From: an uncultured Mycoplasmatota bacterium | Lineage (GTDB): Bacteria; Bacillota_I; Bacilli_A; RF39; UBA660 | Length of the DNA: 5,283 nt | Reading direction: 5' to 3' | NCBI GenBank assembly: GCA_900552975.1 | Contig: UWSL01000099.1 | Location: 1 to 5,283, forward strand | In this document: positions 1-4,716 of the stretch, in pieces | Position numbering within the stretch: position 1 is the first letter of the stretch | How the letters are laid out: each line of letters starts with the position of its first letter | Notes under the pieces: generated by a model | Seen by the model: only the letters and a program-made list of their open reading frames with translations | Told to the model about the DNA's origin: nothing | Database searches by the model: none | Made by a program: the position numbers and the translations under genes

Positions 1-16
1 AAAAATAAGTAATAAT

Positions 17-43
17 TATAATAAAAATTTTATATAGAAGGAG
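17..43 (+). promoter_or_regulatory. Candidate -10 box and ribosome binding site of the MBL-Nudix gene
   Basis: A perfect TATAAT lies at 17-22 and a strong ribosome binding site, AAGGAG, at 38-43, six bases before the ATG at 50. Transcription would start near 29, giving a leader of about 20 bases. The matching -35 box would lie before base 1, so the promoter cannot be confirmed. In such AT-rich DNA a TATAAT alone is weak evidence; the ribosome binding site is solid. Confidence 0.45.
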
Positions 44-49
44 TTTTTT

Positions 50-1237
50 ATGAGTAAATTATTGATGTTAGGAACTGGCCATGGAATGGTCAAAAAAATG
101 TATAATGCATGTTTTATTATTCAAAATGAGGAAGGAAATTTTTTAATTGAGACTGGTGGTAGTGCAGAAATTTTAAATAGGTTAGACTATTTTGGAGTTC
201 AAGCTTCTGAAATAAATAATATTTTTATTTCTCATAGTCATATTGATCATATTATGGGGCTTATTTGGCTTTTTAAAAGTTTAAGTAGTTCTCTTTCTTT
301 AATAAAAGATAAAATTCATGTATATGCTAATGATGATGTTATAGACACTATAGAAAAATTGATGAGTTTACTTTTACCGGTTAAATTGATTGATTTACTT
401 TTGACTAAAATTGAGTTAATAAAGCTTAAAAATAATGAAAAAGTGAAAATAAATGGGTGTGAATATTTGTTTTTTGACTTGAATGCTAGTTCTTGTAAAC
501 AATTTGGATTTGAAGTAGTAATAGATGAAAAAAAGATGTTCTTTTTAGGCGATGTTACGTTAAATAAAAATTTATATTCACGAATTATTAATAGTGATAT
601 TGTTCTTCATGAAGCTTTTTGTTTAGATGAAGAAGAAAAAAAATTTGGTGCTTATTCTAAGCAACATTCAACGGTAAAAAGTGTTTGTGAAGTAATGGAA
701 AAATTATCTGTTAAAAAATTGATTTTATTTCATACTGAAGAAACACATGGAGCTGAGCGTCAAAAACTATATTTGAATGAAGGAAAAAAATATTTTCATA
801 AAATGCTACTTGTTCCTAACGATTTAGAAACTATAGATTTAGACGTTATTGATAAAGTAGGAGCAATTATTTTAAAAGATAAGAAAATTTTAGTTCAAAG
901 AAAAAAGAATAACCGTAAAGAATGTATAATCCCTGGAGGTAAAAGAGAACAATTAGAGAGTGATTTTCAAACTTTACAGAGAGAATTATTTGAAGAAATA
1001 ACAGTGGAGGTAAAGAAGGCTACTTACTTTGGTGATTATGATGACCTGGCAGTTTTTTCTAATAAACCATTACATGTTTGTGTTTATTTGGTAGATATAT
1101 CAGGAAAGATAAAATGTAATAATGAAATAAAGGAAGCGATATTTATTGATCGAAATTATAAAGAAAAAGAAATAGAAGTTGGCAGTATTTTGGGTGATTA
1201 TGTTATTCCTGATTTAGTGAAAAGAGGTTTAATGTAG
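50..1237 (+). CDS. RNase Z-like metallo-beta-lactamase hydrolase fused to a C-terminal Nudix hydrolase domain
   Basis: A 395-residue two-domain cytoplasmic protein. Residues 1 to about 262 form a metallo-beta-lactamase fold of the RNase Z-like branch. It shows the metal-binding motif HSHIDH (62-67), GD at 167-168, HEAF (187-190), HST (206-208) and LFHTE (226-230). Relatives of this branch, as I remember them, carry a His before the KQFGF segment (150-154); here the aligned residue seems to be Asn145, so one metal ligand may be missing. Residues about 268-395 are a Nudix domain, which hydrolyses nucleoside diphosphates linked to another group. Its box runs from Gly297 with Glu303 and RELFEE (311-316), complete except that the usual Gly near the end is Thr318. 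The start is set by AAGGAG six bases upstream. It is tightly coupled to yqeK downstream. The substrate of either domain is unknown; tRNA processing by the first domain is not claimed. Confidence 0.9.
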   Translation: MSKLLMLGTGHGMVKKMYNACFIIQNEEGNFLIETGGSAEILNRLDYFGVQASEINNIFISHSHIDHIMGLIWLFKSLSSSLSLIKDKIHVYANDDVIDTIEKLMSLLLPVKLIDLLLTKIELIKLKNNEKVKINGCEYLFFDLNASSCKQFGFEVVIDEKKMFFLGDVTLNKNLYSRIINSDIVLHEAFCLDEEEKKFGAYSKQHSTVKSVCEVMEKLSVKKLILFHTEETHGAERQKLYLNEGKKYFHKMLLVPNDLETIDLDVIDKVGAIILKDKKILVQRKKNNRKECIIPGGKREQLESDFQTLQRELFEEITVEVKKATYFGDYDDLAVFSNKPLHVCVYLVDISGKIKCNNEIKEAIFIDRNYKEKEIEVGSILGDYVIPDLVKRGLM

Positions 1238-1807
1238 ATGAATGATATTAAACAAATGAAAAATGATTTAAAAAATATGATGTCTGATTTTCGTTTTAAA
1301 CATAGTCTTTTAGTAGCTGATGAAGCAGTTTTATTAGCTAAAAGATATGGAATAGATAGTAATGAAGCATATGAAACAGGTTTGTTACATGATATAGCAA
1401 AAGAAGTTTCAAGTTCAGAAAATGAAAGAGTAGTCAATAAGTATCACTTATCGAATGAATGGTTAATGCCTAAAAATGCTAATGTTTTACACGCAATAAT
1501 AGGTTCATATATAGCGAGTGAAAAGTATGATTTAAAAGAAGAAGAAATTTTGGCAATCAGATATCATGCAATTGGTGATGAAAAGATGGATTTATTGGCA
1601 AAGATTATTTTTATTGCTGATAAAATAGGTCGTCATAACTTAAATGATAATTTACTAAAAATTAAAAAATTAGCTTATCAGGATATTGATGAGTCATTAA
1701 AGGAATTTCTAATTTATCAATCAAATATTTTAGAAAAAAATGGAGGACAACTTCATCAGAATACTATCAAATTGTTAAAAAAATTAGAAAAAAAAGTTAA
1801 TACTTAA
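1238..1807 (+). CDS. yqeK: HD-domain bis(5'-nucleosyl)-tetraphosphatase (symmetrical), YqeK family
   Basis: YqeK enzymes are metal-dependent HD-domain phosphohydrolases that split diadenosine tetraphosphate (Ap4A) into two ADP and so clear this stress-linked dinucleotide from the cytoplasm. At 189 residues the length matches the family. The expected ligands are visible: His22 in FKHS, the HD pair His51-Asp52 in LLHDIAK, His85 in VLHA, His110 in RYHAIG and Asp128 in FIADKI. The ATG follows the previous gene's TAG with no gap, and an AGAGG (1223-1227) inside the end of that gene serves as ribosome binding site, so the two are co-transcribed and probably translationally coupled. In many Firmicutes yqeK sits between nadD and rsfS; neither is present here. 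Its partner is instead a Nudix-containing protein, which also fits nucleotide-phosphate hydrolysis. Family assignment is firm; activity is inferred from the family. Confidence 0.92.
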   Translation: MNDIKQMKNDLKNMMSDFRFKHSLLVADEAVLLAKRYGIDSNEAYETGLLHDIAKEVSSSENERVVNKYHLSNEWLMPKNANVLHAIIGSYIASEKYDLKEEEILAIRYHAIGDEKMDLLAKIIFIADKIGRHNLNDNLLKIKKLAYQDIDESLKEFLIYQSNILEKNGGQLHQNTIKLLKKLEKKVNT

Positions 1808-1834
1808 AATAGTATTTCTTTTGTTAAAAGAAAA

Positions 1835-1870
1835 TGATAAAATACACTTGATTGCAAATATTTAGGAGGG
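1835..1870 (+). promoter_or_regulatory. Extended -10 promoter and strong ribosome binding site of trmB
   Basis: TGATAAAAT at 1835-1843 is an extended -10 element (TG, one base, then TAAAAT). No good -35 box stands 17 bases upstream (TTTCTT at 1815-1820 is poor), as is common for extended -10 promoters. Transcription would begin near 1850. The ribosome binding site AGGAGGG (1864-1870) is very strong, six bases before the GTG at 1877, and decides that start. The same TGATAAAAT occurs in both promoters at the other end of the window. Confidence 0.55.
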
Positions 1871-1876
1871 ATTAAA

Positions 1877-2515
1877 GTGGAATATAATAAAATAAAAGAT
1901 GCTAGCAGAATTGTTGGAAGAAGTAATTATGTTGTTGCTAATCCACAAAGTTGTAAAAATAAATGGTCATCAATATTTGGAAATAAAAATCCAATATGTT
2001 TAGAATTAGGAATGGGAAGAGGCGAATTTATAATAAATATGGCTAAAGCTTTTCCTAAAATAAATTTTATAGGTCTAGAAATAAATGATTCGCAAATGGT
2101 AAAAGCAGTTGAAAGGCTTAGAAATCAAAATTTAAATAATTTAAGATTAATTAATGCAGATGCAATGGATATAATTAATATTTTTGGAAAAGAAATAGAT
2201 ACAATATATTTAACATTTTCTGAGCCATGGCCCAAAAAAATAGATGAAAAGAAAAGATTTACACATTTAAATTATTTAAAATTGTATGATCGAATTTTCG
2301 AAAAAAATAAACATATAATTTTAAAGACTGATAATAAGGGATTGTTTGCTTATTCACTTGAAACTTTATCTCAATATTGGTATTCATTTAATAGAGTTAG
2401 TTTAGACCTTCATCATGATGAAAAACCTATTCAAAATATTATGACAGATTTCGAAAAGAAATATTTTGAAGAAGGAAGACCTATTTATTATGTAGATGCT
2501 AAGTTTGATGAATAA
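1877..2515 (+). CDS. trmB: tRNA (guanine-N7-)-methyltransferase
   Basis: TrmB transfers a methyl group from S-adenosylmethionine to N7 of G46 in the variable loop of tRNA. The 212-residue protein has the normal family length. The SAM-binding motif is LELGMGRGEF (42-51), followed by GLE ending at Glu68 and NADAMD (93-98). The TrmB signature appears as TFSEPWPKK (113-121) with KKRFTH (125-130), and the C-terminal TDFEKKYFEEGRPIYY (190-205) contacts tRNA and cofactor in known members. Two small deviations are seen: the signature has Glu116 where Asp is usual, and the N-terminus lacks the typical RxRxKPWA stretch. The start is GTG, set by AGGAGGG six bases upstream; there is no in-frame ATG close by. 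The gene is 69 bases behind yqeK and probably has its own promoter, so it may be read both from there and by read-through. Confidence 0.96.
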   Translation: MEYNKIKDASRIVGRSNYVVANPQSCKNKWSSIFGNKNPICLELGMGRGEFIINMAKAFPKINFIGLEINDSQMVKAVERLRNQNLNNLRLINADAMDIINIFGKEIDTIYLTFSEPWPKKIDEKKRFTHLNYLKLYDRIFEKNKHIILKTDNKGLFAYSLETLSQYWYSFNRVSLDLHHDEKPIQNIMTDFEKKYFEEGRPIYYVDAKFDE

Positions 2516-2533
2516 TAAAAAAGCATGTTTTAC

Positions 2534-2725
2534 TTATGTGAGTGAAGTTGTAATATCTTCTTTTTTTCTATATGTATCGTCTTCTATACTAATATCCTTT
2601 TGGGTATACTTGTGTGTTATATTATTATTTTTAATGTTTGTTAACTTTTTTATTAGATAGTAAGTTTTAACTAAAAGCTTATATGTTATATCTTTAAGTT
2701 CATTTTTATATATGGTATAATTTTT
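2534..2725 (-). other. Unexplained 63-codon open frame without a start codon, possible gene remnant
   Basis: On the minus strand one frame stays open from a TAA at 2728-2726 down to a TAA at 2536-2534: 63 codons in a segment otherwise treated as a spacer. It contains no ATG, GTG or TTG, so it cannot be translated as it stands. The peptide is rich in Lys, Asn, Ile, Tyr and Thr, with a more mixed acidic and basic end (including KDISIEDDTYRKKEDITT). It resembles no family I recognise. It may be a decayed fragment, or simply a by-product of an A-rich strand with few T-starting stop codons. The lipoprotein promoter overlaps its upstream end, which argues against a living gene. Confidence 0.18.
2544..2567 (+). 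terminator. Weak candidate terminator after trmB
   Basis: GAAG (2544-2547) and CTTC (2557-2560) can pair around a nine-base loop and are followed at once by seven T (2561-2567), 28 bases past the trmB stop. The stem is only four pairs, with a mismatch and wobble pairs when extended outward, so it is a marginal intrinsic terminator. Its position is right for ending trmB. Confidence 0.35.
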
Positions 2726-2749
2726 TTAGAATGTTATGTTTATAAAGGA
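2713..2749 (+). promoter_or_regulatory. Extended -10 promoter and ribosome binding site of the lipoprotein gene
   Basis: TGGTATAAT at 2713-2721 is a perfect extended -10 element, TG plus one base plus the full TATAAT consensus. The region 17 bases upstream (TTTAAG, 2693-2698) matches a -35 box poorly. Transcription would start near 2728. The ribosome binding site AAAGGA (2744-2749) stands eight bases before the ATG at 2758 and selects it over the out-of-frame ATG at 2754. Confidence 0.65.
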
Positions 2750-2757
2750 TGAAATGA

Positions 2758-3207
2758 ATGAAAAAGAAGTTAATAGTATTAGTTTGTCTTAGTATTTTGA
2801 TAATTGGATGTAAAAATCAAGTAACAACTTTACCAGCACAAGAAGAAAATAATGAAGTAGTAAGCAAAAAAGAAGTTTCTTTATTGATAAAAGATGGGAC
2901 TTTAAGTAAAAAAGGAGTTACATTAATTTTAAAAAATGATTTGGATGAAGAAGTGGACTATGGGGCTTCTTATGCAATAGAAAAGAATAATGGGGGAAAA
3001 TGGGAAAAATTAGACGGATCTTTAGATTTTGTTTTAGTTCTTTATAAGTTGGAAGCTCATAAAAGTGCAGAGTTAGAACTTGATTGGGAGAAAGGCTATG
3101 GAATTTTAGATAGTGGTACATATCGAATTATTAAGCAAATTAGTTATAAAAATGCAAATGATGATTATAAGACAATTGATGTAGCTGCTGAATTTGTTAT
3201 CAAGTGA
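2758..3207 (+). CDS. Small secreted lipoprotein with a bacterial Ig-like domain
   Basis: A 149-residue protein with a lipoprotein signal peptide: a basic start (MKKK), a hydrophobic stretch (5-16) and a lipobox ending in IIGC, which places the lipidated cysteine at residue 18. The mature protein would be anchored to the outer face of the membrane. A polar linker rich in Glu, Asn and Gln (19-40) leads to one beta-rich domain (about 40-149). Its GVTLILKND, YAIEKNNGGKWEKL, ELDWEKGYGIL and GTYRIIK segments are typical of an Ig-like domain common in Firmicute lipoproteins and extracellular proteins (the group I know as Big_14). The binding partner is unknown. It has its own promoter, and the broken Nudix gene begins 30 bases after its TGA. 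I see no convincing terminator between the two. That TGA shows the standard genetic code. Confidence 0.85.
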   Translation: MKKKLIVLVCLSILIIGCKNQVTTLPAQEENNEVVSKKEVSLLIKDGTLSKKGVTLILKNDLDEEVDYGASYAIEKNNGGKWEKLDGSLDFVLVLYKLEAHKSAELELDWEKGYGILDSGTYRIIKQISYKNANDDYKTIDVAAEFVIK

Positions 3208-3237
3208 TTTTTTTTCGAAAATGAAGTATATGAATAA

Positions 3238-3614
3238 ATGAAATTTTATGAAAGAAACATAAAGATAATTTTTAAAGGTTTAGATAATTATATATATTCT
3301 AATAAAATTGTTTATATTGAAGATAAAAATGGAAAAATTTTGTTTCAACAACGTGGTCAGAAATCGCATGATGGAAATGATTGGCTGATGTTATTTTAAT
3401 AGAGGCTAAGAGAATGTATCATCTTTGCAGGAAAGATATAAAATGGAATTTTATTGTTTTTTTTAGTCAATATAATGGTAGTGAAATAAAAATTATGGAG
3501 TTTGATAAATGCTTGGAATATAGATTTTTTAAATTTTTTGAGACACAAAATTCAGAGTTAGTTACGGAAAGGTGTAAATATTTAATTAACACTTTGAAAG
3601 AAATAACAAAATAA
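3238..3614 (+). pseudogene. Broken Nudix hydrolase gene lacking the Nudix box
   Basis: Two pieces in different frames read together as a Nudix protein. The first (ATG 3238, stop TAA 3397-3399, 53 residues) gives the opening strands, with NKIVYIEDKNGKILFQQR followed by GNDW, the usual lead-in to the LPGG of a Nudix box. The second, open from about 3381 to the TAA at 3612-3614, starts DVILIEAKRMYHLC and continues through KWNFIVFFSQYNG, EIKIMEFDKCLEYRFF and a C-terminal helix; this is the part that normally follows the box. Roughly 28 codons, the whole catalytic box with its REx2EE core, are missing at the junction near 3385-3397, together with a change of frame. The second piece alone could start only at TTG 3381 and has no ribosome binding site. 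A functional Nudix enzyme is therefore excluded. No good ribosome binding site precedes 3238 either. A functional short peptide is the less likely alternative. Confidence 0.75.
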
Positions 3615-3658
3615 AAAACAAATACTTTTATAGGTGTTTGTTTTTTATTTTGTTATTT
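3601..3658. terminator. Bidirectional terminator formed by a 25-bp inverted repeat
   Basis: Bases 3601-3625 and 3634-3658 are inverted copies matching at 24 of 25 positions; the single difference (T3623 against G3636) still allows a U-G pair. The loop is eight bases (3626-3633). The inner eight or so pairs followed by TTTTTTATTTTG make a good intrinsic terminator on the plus strand, and the symmetric sequence does the same on the minus strand. It lies between convergent genes: the plus-strand stop (3612-3614) is within the left arm, and the minus-strand stop (3630-3628) is in the loop. The last nine residues of the minus-strand protein are encoded by the right arm and loop. Confidence 0.85.
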
Positions 3659-4602
3659 AATAATTTGTTTAACATTTTATTATTGCTTTCTAAATTTGAT
3701 ATTTCGATATGATAATAACTATCAACATCTAATGGATAAGTTTTAATGTTAAATCCATCTATTTGATCATCAATTCTTTTTATTAATGTGGTAATATTGT
3801 TAAACATGCGACTTAGAATTTCGTTGCTTTTACTTGTAGTATTTGCACGATAATATTTTTTATAACGATTAAATAAGAAATCTGGAACAACAATATTTTT
3901 AATATTATGATCATTTAAGATTTTTAAAAACATTGCTAAAATAAGAACAAAACTTGGTGAAATATTGCGATGTTCTTTTGTTCCATGATTGACTTGATTG
4001 ACAATGTTTTTATACTCTTGTTTATGATTTTCACAAATTCGTCCACGACCAATTTGAACAGCATAAATAAAACAAGTTCCATTATCATCTATGGCATATC
4101 TAATTAAAGGTAGATTGTATGTTTTATTATTACATATCATGGAAAAAGTCATTATATATGGTGTTTCTAAACCAAAACATTCATTTTCTCTTTGGGCTAA
4201 AAAGATTGTGTTTTGATACTTAAATATTTTAGTTGGAGTTTTATATTCTTCTAAATTATGATCTTTAAAAAAACTTATTCTGGTTTCAATATATTTGTTT
4301 AAATCACAAGCGTCAGAAGCAGTTATATTAAAAAGCATAATGTTAAAAATGTATGATAAGTCTTGATAATCAGCTAATTCTAAATCATTTTCTTTATTAA
4401 AATCATTGATTGCATTAATATATTCTATTAATAAATCGTTAAAATACTCTAAATTTGGAATTGTAACTGCTGTTTTATAATGTTTTTCTTCTTCACGTGG
4501 TGTAATGATAGCTTTATTATTATTTATTGATATTGTATATTTACCTTTTTTTTGAATTTCCTCAAAGAAAAAATTACTAATATTTTTATTGTTTTTTTTC
4601 AT
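3628..4602 (-). CDS. Uncharacterised protein of 324 residues
   Basis: I do not recognise a named family. The protein is soluble, with no signal peptide or clear membrane segment. Numbered from the ATG at 4602, visible segments are: a charged start (MKKNNKN), ITPREEEKHYKTAVTIPN (33-50), a long helical part (51-115), FGLETPYIMTFSMI (143-156), LIRYAIDDNGTCFIYAVQIGRGR (166-188), ISPSFVLILAMFLKILND (214-231), then NIVVPDFLFNRYKKYYR (236-252). The last parts resemble a pattern I associate with hypothetical Firmicute proteins, a helix around SPS followed by a strand ending VP.FL..R. An in-frame ATG exists at 4632 (334 residues), but it lies inside the likely -10 box and has no ribosome binding site. 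The ATG at 4602 is preceded at eight bases by GGACG, a near match to GGAGG, and is preferred. It is divergent from the serine hydrolase gene and ends in the shared terminator. Confidence 0.8.
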   Translation of the reverse strand: MKKNNKNISNFFFEEIQKKGKYTISINNNKAIITPREEEKHYKTAVTIPNLEYFNDLLIEYINAINDFNKENDLELADYQDLSYIFNIMLFNITASDACDLNKYIETRISFFKDHNLEEYKTPTKIFKYQNTIFLAQRENECFGLETPYIMTFSMICNNKTYNLPLIRYAIDDNGTCFIYAVQIGRGRICENHKQEYKNIVNQVNHGTKEHRNISPSFVLILAMFLKILNDHNIKNIVVPDFLFNRYKKYYRANTTSKSNEILSRMFNNITTLIKRIDDQIDGFNIKTYPLDVDSYYHIEISNLESNNKMLNKLLNNKIKNKHL

Positions 4603-4607
4603 AAGTT

Positions 4608-4622
4608 TCACGTCCGTGACGT
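4608..4622. promoter_or_regulatory. GC-rich palindrome over the start of the minus-strand transcript
   Basis: Two overlapping inverted repeats sit here: TCACG (4608-4612) with CGTGA (4615-4619), and ACGTC (4610-4614) with GACGT (4618-4622). It is an unusually GC-rich patch in AT-rich surroundings, placed just downstream of the likely minus-strand -10 box and ending six bases before the ATG at 4602. It could be a repressor operator, or a small hairpin at the 5' end of the mRNA that hides the ribosome binding site (GGACG, 4615-4611). The function is inferred from position only. Confidence 0.4.
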
Positions 4623-4651
4623 ATTTTATCATTTTTTGAATGAATAAGCAA
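4623..4651 (-). promoter_or_regulatory. Promoter of the uncharacterised minus-strand gene
   Basis: Read on the minus strand, TTGCTT (4651-4646) is a fair -35 box, followed by a 17-base spacer that ends in TGA, and TAAAAT (4628-4623) as the -10 box, giving the extended -10 form TGATAAAAT. Transcription would start at about 4620-4616. This overlaps the upstream candidate ATG at 4632 and so supports translation from 4602. Confidence 0.6.
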
Positions 4652-4673
4652 TTATTAATTATGGTAGTTTATG

Positions 4674-4713
4674 TGATAAAATATAATTATAATGTAATTT
4701 TAACGGATGGTGG
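4674..4713 (+). promoter_or_regulatory. Promoter and ribosome binding site of the serine hydrolase gene
   Basis: TGATAAAAT (4674-4682) is an extended -10 element identical to the ones before trmB and before the minus-strand gene. TATAAT also occurs at 4682-4687 and 4688-4693, so the exact box is uncertain. No clear -35 box is seen. The ribosome binding site is GGATGG or GGTGG within 4705-4713, three to six bases before the ATG at 4717. Confidence 0.5.
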
Positions 4714-4716
4714 AAA

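Noticed and set aside
50..840. Calling the MBL domain a true ribonuclease Z
   Set aside because: The motifs are RNase Z-like, but a histidine ligand seems replaced, the exosite features of tRNA 3' processing enzymes are not evident, and a Nudix domain is attached; a general MBL hydrolase call is safer.
1198..1437. Minus-strand open frame of 79 codons
   Set aside because: It lies across the MBL-Nudix end and the start of yqeK, which are firmly identified on the other strand; it is a shadow frame with no family resemblance.
1815..1833. Hairpin of TTTCTTTT and AAAAGAAA with a three-base loop after yqeK
   Set aside because: The stem has only one G-C pair and is followed by A-rich sequence, not a T run, so it is not a credible terminator. 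It probably just reflects the base bias of the trmB promoter region.
2661..2681. Imperfect inverted repeat TAAGTTTT / AAAAGCTTA upstream of the lipoprotein promoter
   Set aside because: It has a bulged base, is almost all A-T and sits in AT-rich spacer DNA; chance cannot be excluded and nothing ties it to regulation.
2918..3121. Minus-strand open frame of 67 codons
   Set aside because: It lies entirely within the lipoprotein gene, antisense to its Ig-like domain; a shadow frame.
3221..3241. Six-codon open frame (ATG 3221, TGA 3239-3241) overlapping the ATG of the Nudix remnant
   Set aside because: It resembles a translational coupling leader but has no ribosome binding site, and short frames like this are common by chance.
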